Below, one piece after another: positions 52,060 through 61,005 of a stretch of DNA of 64,000 bases (the first letter of the stretch is position 1; every line of letters starts with the position of its first letter). The stretch comes from CAVXZE01 sp964615365 (GTDB lineage Bacteria > Myxococcota_A > UBA9160 > UBA6930): the NCBI GenBank assembly GCA_964615365.1, contig CAZTOU010000010.1, forward strand, positions 1 through 64,000, given 5' to 3'. The translations under genes and the position numbers were made by a program. The notes under the pieces were generated by a model. That model was not told the DNA's origin. It did not search any database and saw nothing but the letters and a program-made list of their open reading frames with translations.

Positions 52060-53667
52060 ATGCGCTGGCTCGTCCTCTTCCTGCTCGTCGTCGTGCTGGC
52101 AAGCGGTGCGTGGCTGATGCAAGCTGCGCTCCAGCCCATCGATCAGGGCTTCGATCGGAGCGTCTTCCTCGATTCGGACAAGGCCGCCGAACCGGTCGAG
52201 CGGATCGTCCAGCCCGCACCCGGCGCCGATCCACCTCGCCCGAATCTCGTCGTGATCCTGGCCGACGACCTCGGCTACGGCGATCTAGGCATACAGGGCA
52301 GCCGCGCCATCCAGACGCCGCACACCGACCGGCTGGCCTCGGAGGGAATGCGGTTCACCCAGTTTTACTCCAGTGCGCCGCTCTGTTCACCCTCCCGCGC
52401 GGGGCTCCTGACCGGGCGCTATCCGCTCCGCAGCGGGATCATCACCGCGCTCGCGGCCGTCGAAGACAGCATGATGCGCCGGGCCTCGTACCGCGCCGGG
52501 CTGGTCTTCGCGAAGCTCGGTGCCGTCGACATGGTGGGCGGAGGCAACGCGGTCCCGGGCCTGCCTCCGTCCGAGATCACACTTGCCGAGGCGCTGCAGC
52601 GGGCGGGATACCGCACCATGGCGATCGGCAAGTGGCACCTGGGCGACTTCACCGCGCTCCCGGAGTATCACCCCTCGAACCACGGCTTCGACCGTTTCGT
52701 CGGCTTCAACATGTCGAACGACGACTGGCCGGTGGCCTTCTGGCGCGACCAGACCGAGGAGATCGCCGACATCGGCCTCGACCAGGCGCGCTACACGGCG
52801 CTCTTCACGGAAGAGGCGGTGCGCTTCATCGAGGAGCCCCGAGAGGAGCCGTTCTTCCTCTACCTGTCCCACAAAGACCCCCACCAGCCCTTCTACCCCG
52901 GAGAGGCCTTCGCCGGACGCTCCGCGGGCGGGCCCTACGGCGACGCCGTCTCCGAGTTCGACTGGAGCGTGGGCCAGGTGATCGACGCGCTCCGCCGCGC
53001 CGGCGTCGCCGAGAATTCGCTGGTGGTCGTGACCAGCGACAACGGACCCTGGTTCGAGGGCGATCCGGGCGGCCTTCGCGGTCGCAAGGGGCAGAGCTAC
53101 GAGGGCGGCTTCCGGGTGCCCTTCGTCGCCTGGTGGCCGGGACGCATCGCTGCCGGGACCGAGAGCGACGAGCCGGCCATGAACATCGACCTGTTCCCGA
53201 CCTTCCTGGGGCTGGCGGGCCTCGCGCTTCCCTCGGATCGAACTGTCGACGGCGCCGACCTCTGGCCGGTGCTCTCGGGAGAACGTGCCGCTCTCGACGA
53301 ACGGCCCCTCTACTTCTTCCACGACTACGACGTCGAGGCGGTGCGACTTGGCCGTTGGAAGCTCCTCGAGCGGAACAGCCACTACGTCTGGCCGGCCCCC
53401 CTCGACAAGCAGGACACTCCCGCGGGCCAGCTGCTGACCAGCCGGAACTACACGCCGCCGGGCGGGAGCGAGTCGGTCCCGACGCTCGGAACCTGGCCGC
53501 TCCTGTACGAGCTGGGGCGGGATCCAGCCGAGGCCTACAACGTGGCGGAGAAGCATCCCGACGTCGCCGATCGCCTTGCTCGAGAGCTGCGGGAGTGGCG
53601 CTCGGAGTTCCTGGCCAATCCCCGGGGCTGGCGTGAGCGAGGCAACCCTCCGGAAGTCGACCGGTGA
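52060..53667 (+). CDS. Sulfatase (arylsulfatase-like), N-terminally membrane-anchored or secreted
   Basis: A 535-residue sulfatase paralogue. The N-terminus has one hydrophobic segment (WLVLFLLVVVLASGAWLM) without a lipobox. Metal acids are in VILADDLGYGDLG (D69, D70), the formylglycine site is C109 in CSPSRAGLLTGRYP, then AIGKWHLGD and VTSDNGPW. Start ATG 52060 gives a 5-nt spacer after AGGAG; two earlier in-frame starts lie within 6 nt. Paired with the previous sulfatase, it suggests use of sulfated organic matter. Confidence 0.9.
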   Translation: MRWLVLFLLVVVLASGAWLMQAALQPIDQGFDRSVFLDSDKAAEPVERIVQPAPGADPPRPNLVVILADDLGYGDLGIQGSRAIQTPHTDRLASEGMRFTQFYSSAPLCSPSRAGLLTGRYPLRSGIITALAAVEDSMMRRASYRAGLVFAKLGAVDMVGGGNAVPGLPPSEITLAEALQRAGYRTMAIGKWHLGDFTALPEYHPSNHGFDRFVGFNMSNDDWPVAFWRDQTEEIADIGLDQARYTALFTEEAVRFIEEPREEPFFLYLSHKDPHQPFYPGEAFAGRSAGGPYGDAVSEFDWSVGQVIDALRRAGVAENSLVVVTSDNGPWFEGDPGGLRGRKGQSYEGGFRVPFVAWWPGRIAAGTESDEPAMNIDLFPTFLGLAGLALPSDRTVDGADLWPVLSGERAALDERPLYFFHDYDVEAVRLGRWKLLERNSHYVWPAPLDKQDTPAGQLLTSRNYTPPGGSESVPTLGTWPLLYELGRDPAEAYNVAEKHPDVADRLARELREWRSEFLANPRGWRERGNPPEVDR

Positions 53668-53840
53668 CGACCTGATCGAGGACCAGTGAAGGGTCTTCGA
53701 ACATCTTGTGGGCGAAAGTATCCGTGTCGTCTAGTTCGAAGAGCAGGTATTCAGCGTCGCCGCTCGCGACAGCTTGTACTACGTTCGCGCGGTCTGTGAT
53801 CTTCGTGGCGGCCCTCACGGCTGCGCGGGTCTCGTTAGTC
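53656..53840 (-). pseudogene. Possible gene remnant between sulfatase and SDR (low confidence)
   Basis: On the minus strand, one frame reads protein-like text without stops: AATKITDRANVVQAVASGD, then EYLLFELDDTDTFAHKMFED and PSLVLDQVV. Codon choice is less GC-biased than in neighbours. There is no clear start, SD or own stop, and the frame continues into the antisense of the sulfatase. It may be the remains of a small enzyme gene, or chance. Confidence 0.22.
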
Positions 53841-53857
53841 GCGGAAGGAGTACGGAA

Positions 53858-54673
53858 ATGGCAGTAGCAGACTTCTCGTTGAAGGATCAGGTCGCCCTGG
53901 TGACGGGCGGTTCGAAGGGGATCGGTCGCGCGATCGCCTTGGCGTTTGCGGAGCACGGCGCCGATGTGGTCATCTCCGCACGTGGCCAGGAAGCCCTCGA
54001 CGCGACGAAGAAGGAGATCGAGTCCACCGGCAGGCGCTGTCTGGCTGTGGCCGCTGACCTGGCGGACGCTGCGGCCATCCGGAACCTCCACGAAAGGGCG
54101 GTTTCGGAGCTCGGCGTGATCGACATCCTGGTGAACAATGCGGGCCATGCCGACATTTTCGGGCTGCACGACATACCGTACGAGAGCTTCGAGAAGACTC
54201 TGCGGGTCAACACCTGGGCGCCGATTCTTCTAGCGCAGCTCTGCTTCCCCGCGTGGAGGGAGCGAGGGGAGGGGCGGATCATCAACATCGGCTCTAACGG
54301 CGGGCTCAAGCCGGACCCCTTCATCGGTGCCTACAGTACGTCCAAGGCCGCCATGCACATCGTGACGACGCAGATGGCGGTGGAGTGGTCGCAGTACGGG
54401 ATCCGCGCCAACACGGTATGCCCGGGCCTGGTTCGAACGGAAATGGCGGCTCCGATGGTCGCCATTCTGGAGGCGGACGGCTTTTCACAGAACATCCTAC
54501 GCAGATCTGCGGACGCCTCGGAACTCGCGGGGATGGTCGTGCTGCTGGCCAGCTCGGCGGGATCGTACTGTCAGGGTGAACGTTTCGTGGTCGACGGCGG
54601 TGAGATGTTCAGGCCGACCTACAACTTCACGATCGACCAGTACGAGGGCATCAAGAAGGCCCAGGAGGGGTAG
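53858..54673 (+). CDS. Short-chain dehydrogenase/reductase
   Basis: A 271-residue classical SDR: VALVTGGSKGIGRAIALAFA, ILVNNAGHAD, catalytic serine in IINIGSNGGLK and YxxxK in GAYSTSKAAMHIV, followed by RANTVCPGLVRTEM. ATG 53858 has the SD GGAAGGAG at the right distance; an earlier in-frame ATG at 53774 would add 28 residues with no fold match. It precedes an amino-acid-oxidase-like gene by 87 bp in the same direction. Confidence 0.9.
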   Translation: MAVADFSLKDQVALVTGGSKGIGRAIALAFAEHGADVVISARGQEALDATKKEIESTGRRCLAVAADLADAAAIRNLHERAVSELGVIDILVNNAGHADIFGLHDIPYESFEKTLRVNTWAPILLAQLCFPAWRERGEGRIINIGSNGGLKPDPFIGAYSTSKAAMHIVTTQMAVEWSQYGIRANTVCPGLVRTEMAAPMVAILEADGFSQNILRRSADASELAGMVVLLASSAGSYCQGERFVVDGGEMFRPTYNFTIDQYEGIKKAQEG

Positions 54674-54760
54674 AAGAGACACCCGCGGAAGACGGCGGAA
54701 GCGAAGGGTAGGCAGATTCGATCCGGTCCGAAGCGGGGATGCCGAGGTGAGCCAGACGTC

Positions 54761-56074
54761 GTGATCAAGCTGCTGAGAGATGGACCCTGGTACCAGCCAA
54801 GGACAATCAACGAGCCTTTGGCCGGCTGCGTCGAAACCGATGTCGCGATCGTAGGCGCCGGTGTCACCGGCCTCTCCACCGCGCTGGAGCTGAGCGAGCG
54901 GGGCCTCGCCGTCGTGGTCCTGGAGAAGAAGTGGGTGGGCGCTGGCGCCAGTGGCACGAACGCCGGACATCAGGCTTCCGCGATCAACGAGCAGCTTCTG
55001 GCGGTGAGGCGTTTCGTTGGCGAAGACGCCATCAGGGAGTATGTGGCCCTCCTGAACGAGGCGCTGGCCTACATGACCGATTACATCGCTCGCTACCAGA
55101 TCGACTGTGGTCATCATCCGACCGGCAGCCTGGTGGCGGGCACCTCGGAGCGACACAAGTCCAAGGTGCGGAAGCTCACCGACACGGTGAGGAAGCTGGG
55201 CGGTCGGGTTCGCTACGTGGACGAGGACGAGATGCGCGAGCGCGACCTGCCGGTCGCGTTCAACTGCGCGATGTGGGGGGATGGCGGTACCTTCGATCCC
55301 TATCGCTACGTGAGCGGAATCCGTGAGGTCGGAGAACGAAAGGGCGTGTGTCTCTACGAGCGGACGCCCGTCGTCGACCTCGAGGATGGGAGCCCTGTCG
55401 TGCTCCGCACTCCAGAGGGTGAGGTGCGGGCGAAGAAGGTCCTGCTGGCCACCAACGCCTACACGGCCAGATTGCCCTTCAAGGCACTCGGGCGCCGAAG
55501 GGTGCTGCCGGTCTATCCCGCCTTCGTGGAGACCGAGGTCCTGACAAACGAACAGTGGCAGCGCGTCGGGTGGAGCGGGCGCGAGGCCATCTGCACGGCG
55601 CACGCGATGATTGCGTCCTACAACCCCTCTCCCCAAGGCACACTGGTCATCGGCACGGTGAAGCCCCAGATCGGCTTCGGCAGCAGCCTGGACTACGAGG
55701 CGACGCAGAAGCTGCTGGCGATCCAGGAAGCCGCCTTCCGGCGACGCTTTCCGATGCTGGGCGATCTCGGGATCCAGCACGGCTGGGGCGGCTGGGTCGC
55801 GATGACCACCAACTTCATGCCCATGTGCTCGAAGCTGAAAGGCAGCGAAGGCATATTCTGCGCGATGGCCTACCAGGGCCACGGTGTGCCGAAGGCGACG
55901 CTGATGGGACGGATCGCCTCGGACATGCTGACGGGAAAGGACTACGCCTACCGCGCCATGTTCACCCAGAGGGCTCTCAACTGGCCCATCGAGCCATTCC
56001 GATACGGCGTCTTTCACGCGGTCGCGGGGATTTCGGAGCTGCTGGACCGCCGAGATGATCCGTCCGTTGGCTGA
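54761..56074 (+). CDS. FAD-dependent oxidoreductase (DAO family, PuuB-like)
   Basis: A 437-residue flavoprotein. The typical PuuB-type start is visible (DGPWYQPRTINEPLAG, DVAIVGAGVTGLSTALELSE, VVLEKKWVGAGASGTNAGHQ), as is the C-terminal FAD segment GIFCAMAYQGHGVPKAT. Relatives oxidise N-substituted amino acids or gamma-glutamyl polyamines, releasing H2O2. The start is GTG with a weak SD. It follows the SDR and is convergent with the next flavin gene. Confidence 0.87.
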   Translation: MIKLLRDGPWYQPRTINEPLAGCVETDVAIVGAGVTGLSTALELSERGLAVVVLEKKWVGAGASGTNAGHQASAINEQLLAVRRFVGEDAIREYVALLNEALAYMTDYIARYQIDCGHHPTGSLVAGTSERHKSKVRKLTDTVRKLGGRVRYVDEDEMRERDLPVAFNCAMWGDGGTFDPYRYVSGIREVGERKGVCLYERTPVVDLEDGSPVVLRTPEGEVRAKKVLLATNAYTARLPFKALGRRRVLPVYPAFVETEVLTNEQWQRVGWSGREAICTAHAMIASYNPSPQGTLVIGTVKPQIGFGSSLDYEATQKLLAIQEAAFRRRFPMLGDLGIQHGWGGWVAMTTNFMPMCSKLKGSEGIFCAMAYQGHGVPKATLMGRIASDMLTGKDYAYRAMFTQRALNWPIEPFRYGVFHAVAGISELLDRRDDPSVG

Positions 56075-56086
56075 TGACCAAGCCGA

Positions 56087-57403
56087 TCATCTCTCCGAAA
56101 TAGACTCGATCGCTCTTCTCGCTGCGGTCACCGCGGACTCCATGTGACAACTGTCGAGGTCGTTGCTCACGATCGAAAGACCCTCCACGGATTCGGCCTG
56201 CCTCTTGAACTCGATGATCCTTCGATGCGTACCCGGTACGTAGCGCGCCACCATCCAACGGTGTCGCATCACCCGCGTCTGCTTGATCCTGTTCCGGAAC
56301 TTCGGAACGAACTGCTCCAGATCGGAGATCGCCTGCTCGATCAGCTCTTCGTCCGACCGGTCGATCAGCTCTGCACCCATCGGATGGAGGCTCCAGGCGG
56401 AGAGGATGCTGTTTCCGCTCGGCACCATCGATGGGACCTTGTTGGTGTGGTCGATCGCCATCGAGTACTTGAGGCCCAGGTGCTTCGGGCTCATGTAGCA
56501 GGCGATCTCATCGCTCAGATGGCAGTCCAGGAAGAGAAAGACCATCGGGTTCGAGACGTGGGGAAAGCCGGACAGGAAGGAACGGATCTCGCCGAACTCC
56601 GCCGGAACAATCTCTGCCGCGCTTCCCAGGGTGGTCGCCAGGATCACGTGGTCCGCGTGTCGCCGCCCCCCCGATTCCAACTCGACTCCTGCCACCCTGC
56701 CCTGCTCGATGATCAGGCTCTTCACAGGCTCCTCGCAGCGGACATCCACCCGAGCCGCCAACGCATCCGTGAGCTCCGCCACGCCTCCCGGCAGGGTGAA
56801 ATGCGAGGCCCCGGCGGCCAGGCGAAAGCAGTTGAGAAACTGGTAGAAGTTGCTCTCCTCCGGGACCGTCGCGCACTCGCCGAGTGCGATCGGCCAGACG
56901 ACGGATTCGTACGCCCGCCGATTCATGCCCTCGAGCTTGTCGGAGGCGCGGCAGTCGTCGTATTCGTCGATCTCCTTCTCGATCGTGAACAGCGAGAAGC
57001 GCCTTCCGAAGATGACATATCGCAGCACGAACCGGGATAGATCGAGGAGCCCCTGGATTCCGAGGTTACGAACGATTCCCGCCACGGTCTTCGTCACGAA
57101 GGGCGGGCCGTCTGCGCGAGCGATCTGGACAGTCAGCGTGATCGGAATGGTTCTGTCGCCGAGTCCCAGCTCGCGGATCAGTCGCCGAATGTTCTTGAAG
57201 TTGCTGTGGAAGAACTGCGCCCCGGCATCGACACGGTCTCCCTCCACGCACCAGCTGATCATCCGGCCGCCGACGCGATCGCTCGCTTCCAGCACGGTGA
57301 CCTCGTGGCCGCGCCGGCTCGCGTAGTAGGCGGAAGCGAGGCCGCCGATACCTGCGCCCACGACGATGAGTTTCTTCCTTCCTGAGCTGGCCGTCGACGT
57401 CAA
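56087..57403 (-). CDS. NAD(P)/FAD-dependent oxidoreductase (protoporphyrinogen oxidase/phytoene desaturase-like)
   Basis: A 438-residue flavin amine-oxidase-superfamily protein. The Rossmann motif LIVVGAGIGGLASAYYASRR and VTVLEASDRVGGRMISW are followed by a substrate domain; GLSIVSNDLDSCHMESAV is the C-terminal FAD region. The frame starts with a TTG at 57403, since no in-frame ATG precedes the Rossmann motif; the exact start is uncertain. No haem or carotenoid genes adjoin it, so the product is unknown. Confidence 0.83.
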   Translation of the reverse strand: MTSTASSGRKKLIVVGAGIGGLASAYYASRRGHEVTVLEASDRVGGRMISWCVEGDRVDAGAQFFHSNFKNIRRLIRELGLGDRTIPITLTVQIARADGPPFVTKTVAGIVRNLGIQGLLDLSRFVLRYVIFGRRFSLFTIEKEIDEYDDCRASDKLEGMNRRAYESVVWPIALGECATVPEESNFYQFLNCFRLAAGASHFTLPGGVAELTDALAARVDVRCEEPVKSLIIEQGRVAGVELESGGRRHADHVILATTLGSAAEIVPAEFGEIRSFLSGFPHVSNPMVFLFLDCHLSDEIACYMSPKHLGLKYSMAIDHTNKVPSMVPSGNSILSAWSLHPMGAELIDRSDEELIEQAISDLEQFVPKFRNRIKQTRVMRHRWMVARYVPGTHRRIIEFKRQAESVEGLSIVSNDLDSCHMESAVTAARRAIESISER

Positions 57404-57508
57404 GGGGTCATCCTACCTGAGCGGCGAGACGGGGGACTGGCGCCGACTCTAGCCCGTCTATCTCAGCCAGTCGCGCGGCGGGGGCATCTCAGGGGCGGAG
57501 GAGACCCC

Positions 57509-57790
57509 TCAGGCTGCGGACGGAATCACGTAGCCGAGCACGCAGGAGAAGTGGCATGCGCTTCCGGCGAGCACGAAGACGTGCCAGACGGCGTGGTTGT
57601 AGGGAAGCCGGCGCCACCCGTAGAAGGCCAGCCCCAGCGTATAGGCGAGCCCACCGAGGATGAGCAGCATCAGGCCTTCCGGGTGCAGCGAGCGAAACAG
57701 CGGCTCGATCGCGATCACGACCAGCCAGCCCATCGCCAGGTAGATGGCGACGGAGAGGCGGCGCACCCTCGCGGGGATGGTGAAGATCAC
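57509..57790 (-). pseudogene. Hemolysin III family protein, C-terminal half only
   Basis: A 93-residue reading frame with three hydrophobic segments. The sequence LSVAIYLAMGWLVVIA, LMLLILGGLAYTLGLAFYGW and YNHAVWHVFVLAGSACHF matches the last part of hemolysin III/YqfA-type seven-helix proteins, including the conserved histidines in the HAxWHxFVxxGSxxHF motif. The first about 110-120 residues, with the other conserved motifs, are missing: the preceding 200 bp has no matching frame. GTG 57790 could start a short product, but a decayed gene is more likely. Confidence 0.65.
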
Positions 57791-57992
57791 GGCATGGGCA
57801 TCGGACCCGCGGAGAGGAGCGATAGACGGCCGCGCCGCTGGCTGCCAGCCGAAGTGAGCAACGACCCGGAATCGCGGGCTATCGTTTGTTCGCCTGTCTG
57901 CGTTGGCCCCAAGGCCCCAGCCTCACCGGCATGAGTTTTCGGGACGCACGGGGTATCTAACCCAAACCAGCCCTTCAGGAGAGGAGCGAAGC

Positions 57993-58832
57993 ATGATTCT
58001 CGAGGTCCCCGACGGAAAGCTCTACTACGAGATCGAGGGAGAGGGCATCCCCTGCATCGTTCCGGTGCCCGGCTATCAGGGGTATCTCACGCGAACGCTC
58101 TCGGAGGAGTTGCGGAAGCGCTTCCGTCTCCATTTCCTCCACATGCGCGGCAACGGGCGTTCCCAGAGCTTCCCGCTGGAGGTCGTGACGCTGGATGCGG
58201 TGCTGGCGGACTTCGACGCTCTCCGTCGCCAGGTGGGCATCGAGCGAATGGGGATCCTGGGACACTCGGCCATGGGCTGCATGGCCCTCGAGTACGCGCG
58301 CCGCTATCCGGACACCACGCCCTTCGTCATCTCCATCGGTGCACCGCCGCGCATGCCGGAGCACTTCCAGAAAATGGCGGAGTACTGGGATGCCCACGCC
58401 GATTCGGAGCGAAAGCAGATCTTCGATGAGAACATGGCGAAGCTGGACGTCTCGGGGGCTCCACCCGAGGACCGCTTCTACCTCGCCTACCGCGCCATGG
58501 GGCCGCGCTACTGGTATGACCCGCGCTTTGACTGCGCGCCCCTCGCCTCGGACATGAAGGTGAGCATGGAGGCAGCGGCCCACATCTTCGGGAACATGAT
58601 CCCGGACCTCGACCCCACACCGTACTTTCCCGAGATCGTCTGTCCGGTCCTCCTGGCCCAGGGCACCTACGACTTCTCGGTCCCGCACGTGTTCTGGAAA
58701 GGACTCCCGGAGACCTTCCCGAATGCCACCTATGTGGAGTTCGAGCGTAGCGGTCACTACCCCATGTACGAGGAACGGGAGCGCTTCGACGCGGAGATCT
58801 CCGCATGGATGGATCGAAACGGCATCAGCTAG
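57993..58832 (+). CDS. Alpha/beta hydrolase
   Basis: A 279-residue hydrolase with the nucleophile elbow in MGILGHSAMGCMALEY (G-H-S-x-M-G), an oxyanion-side sequence PVPGYQGYLTRT in place of HG-G, aspartate in LAQGTYDFSVPH and histidine in FERSGHYPMYEE. SD AGGAGAGGAG leads to ATG 57993. Followed 36 bp later by a UroD-like gene. Ester, lactone or C-C hydrolase activity cannot be distinguished. Confidence 0.88.
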   Translation: MILEVPDGKLYYEIEGEGIPCIVPVPGYQGYLTRTLSEELRKRFRLHFLHMRGNGRSQSFPLEVVTLDAVLADFDALRRQVGIERMGILGHSAMGCMALEYARRYPDTTPFVISIGAPPRMPEHFQKMAEYWDAHADSERKQIFDENMAKLDVSGAPPEDRFYLAYRAMGPRYWYDPRFDCAPLASDMKVSMEAAAHIFGNMIPDLDPTPYFPEIVCPVLLAQGTYDFSVPHVFWKGLPETFPNATYVEFERSGHYPMYEERERFDAEISAWMDRNGIS

Positions 58833-58868
58833 GCGCGGCCGCCCGCAATCTAGCCAAGGAGTCGACAA

Positions 58869-60119
58869 ATGGCTGACCGGATGACACCCAGGGAACGGGT
58901 CGTTGCCGCGTTGAACCACGAAGAGCCCGATCGCGTGCCGATCGATTTCGGATCCAACTTCAACACGGGTGTGAACGTCATCGCCTACAACCGTCTCAAG
59001 AAGCACTTGGGCATCGAGAGTCCGACCCACTCCCGCTACGTCATCCCCATGCTCGCCGCACCCGAACTGGACGAGGGCCTGGAGGTCATGCAGCGGATGG
59101 GTGGAGACGTGCTCCCCTTGCCGAGGCTCTTCGTCGACGGCATGGCCTCCAAGGACTGGAAGCCCTGGACGCTGAAGGACGGCTCCGAGTGCCTCGTCCC
59201 GGGAAAATTCAATCCCGTGCAGAGCGAAGACGGAGCCCTGGATCTGGAATTCCAGGGCGTGCCGCAGTTTCGCATGCCGAAGGATGGCCACTACTTCGAC
59301 CGCATCTTCACGCCGCTGTCGTTCGTCGAGAGCCTGAACCAGCTCGAGGAGATCCTACCCGGGCTCCGGCGCCACCGAGCCTTCAACTGGGCCGAGGCGG
59401 AGTTGGAGCTGATGGCGGAGTGGGGCGAGCGCGCCCATCGAGAGACCGAGTACGCGATCCTCGGCGATCCCTACACCCTGTCCTTCTACCAGCCGGGCTT
59501 CGAGCTCTTCGGCTACGAGAAGTTCTTCCTGTACCTGGCGGCGGAGCCGGAGATCGTCCACTGCTGGATGGATTTCCTCACCGAGTCCCACCTGGCCAAC
59601 TTGGCCAACTACCTGGAGGCCGTCGGCGACTACATCCAGGTGATCATCATGGTGGACGACTACGGGCAGCAGAAGGGCCCGCAGATCTCCACCCGCATGT
59701 TCCGCGAGTACTTCAAGCCCTGCATGACCCGGATCTGCGAGCTGGTTCACCAACGCTGCCCGCACCTCAAGGTCCTGCTGCACTCCTGCGGCTCGATCGT
59801 TCCGCTGATCCCGGAGTTCATCGAGGCCGGCATCGACGCCCTGAACCCGGTGCAGATCAGCGCGGACCACATGGACCCCACCCTGCTGAAGCGCGAGTTC
59901 GGCGAGCACATCGCCTTCTGGGGCGGCGGAATCGGCACCCAGACGACGCTCTGTCACGGTACCCCGGAGGACGTCCGCGCGGAGGTCGAGCGAACGGTGG
60001 AGATCTTCAAGCCCGGTGGCGGTTACGTGTTCACTCCGGACCACAACATCCAGGAGAACGTCTCGGCGGAGAAGATCCTGGCGGTCTACGAAACCGCTCG
60101 GGAATGCGGGGGGTATTGA
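58869..60119 (+). CDS. Uroporphyrinogen decarboxylase (UroD/MtaA-like) family protein
   Basis: A 416-residue TIM-barrel protein of the URO-D superfamily. It starts MTPRERVVAALNHEEPDRVP, typical of the corrinoid-methyltransferase branch (MtaA/CmuA-like), followed by VIIMVDDYGQQKGPQIS, LKVLLHSCGSIVPLIPEFIE and NPVQISADHMDPTLLKREFG. The Zn-type motif H-x-C-G in LLHSCGS supports methyl transfer over porphyrin decarboxylation. No corrinoid protein is seen here. SD AAGGAG. Confidence 0.85.
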   Translation: MADRMTPRERVVAALNHEEPDRVPIDFGSNFNTGVNVIAYNRLKKHLGIESPTHSRYVIPMLAAPELDEGLEVMQRMGGDVLPLPRLFVDGMASKDWKPWTLKDGSECLVPGKFNPVQSEDGALDLEFQGVPQFRMPKDGHYFDRIFTPLSFVESLNQLEEILPGLRRHRAFNWAEAELELMAEWGERAHRETEYAILGDPYTLSFYQPGFELFGYEKFFLYLAAEPEIVHCWMDFLTESHLANLANYLEAVGDYIQVIIMVDDYGQQKGPQISTRMFREYFKPCMTRICELVHQRCPHLKVLLHSCGSIVPLIPEFIEAGIDALNPVQISADHMDPTLLKREFGEHIAFWGGGIGTQTTLCHGTPEDVRAEVERTVEIFKPGGGYVFTPDHNIQENVSAEKILAVYETARECGGY

Positions 60120-60147
60120 CTCCGAATGGTCACCGCGCGCGCTCCGG

Positions 60148-60894
60148 TCAACACTTCCGCATGATCAGGAACTCGTACGAGTAGGTGTGACCGAAGCGCC
60201 GGTGCACGTCGATCTCCAGCTCGGCTTCGACCAGCACCTGGGCGAGAACGGGGTCGTCTGCCGCGCGCGGGCGAAGCTCCTCGACCCTCTCCTCCATCGG
60301 CCCGTAGTAGTGCGTCCACCACGCTTCGGGGGGAAGCGTGAAGTGGTCCAGGGTCTCGTAGCCGGCGTCGGCAGCCTGGGCGATGCATCCCATCGCGTCG
60401 GTGATGGCCGGATACCACTGCTCCCACATCTCACGCACCTCGGCCGGCGGGTCATCCACGGTCCAGACCGCCTCGCTGACCGCGACGATCCCGCCCTCGG
60501 CGAGCAGGGGCCGCCACAGGATCAGTCCATCGCGGAAGCCGAGGAAATAGATGGCCCCCTCACACCAGACCAGGTTCACGGTCCCTCGATCGAAGGGCAG
60601 CGCGGACATGTCCCCCTGTTTCGCTTCGATCAGGTGAGCGAGTCCGACGTCTTCCGCTCTCCTCTTCAACACCTCCACGAAGGGCGGGTAGATGTCAATC
60701 GCCGTGAGCTTTACACCGAGCGCACGTGCCAGCACCAGCGTCTGGCCCCCGGGCCCGCATCCCACGTCGACAACGACCGGATTCGGAGGAAGCTCGGGGA
60801 GCAGCTCCACTGCCCTCTGCGTGATCGAATCGTCACCGGGCCCCTCGCGAGGGAGACCGGTGTGGAGCTCGAAGAACTGCGGCGGCGGCCACAT
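60148..60894 (-). CDS. Class I SAM-dependent methyltransferase
   Basis: A 248-residue methyltransferase. Motif I is VVVDVGCGPGGQTLVLARAL, the acidic post-I residue lies in LTAIDIYPPFVEVLK, and the loop EAKQGDMSALPFDRGTVNLV carries motifs II and III. Gene start ATG 60894 has an excellent SD (GAGGTGAATC). It resembles small-molecule methylases; substrate unknown. It faces the UroD-like gene tail to tail. Confidence 0.89.
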   Translation of the reverse strand: MWPPPQFFELHTGLPREGPGDDSITQRAVELLPELPPNPVVVDVGCGPGGQTLVLARALGVKLTAIDIYPPFVEVLKRRAEDVGLAHLIEAKQGDMSALPFDRGTVNLVWCEGAIYFLGFRDGLILWRPLLAEGGIVAVSEAVWTVDDPPAEVREMWEQWYPAITDAMGCIAQAADAGYETLDHFTLPPEAWWTHYYGPMEERVEELRPRAADDPVLAQVLVEAELEIDVHRRFGHTYSYEFLIMRKC

Positions 60895-61005
60895 GATTCA
60901 CCTCATTGACGGACCGTGAATCGGGAGCCGATCTGCGCGGCTTCCCTTCGGGGGGCGCGGCGTCCGTCGCCTACAGCCTCGCAAGGCTCCTTCGCACCCA
61001 CCGCA

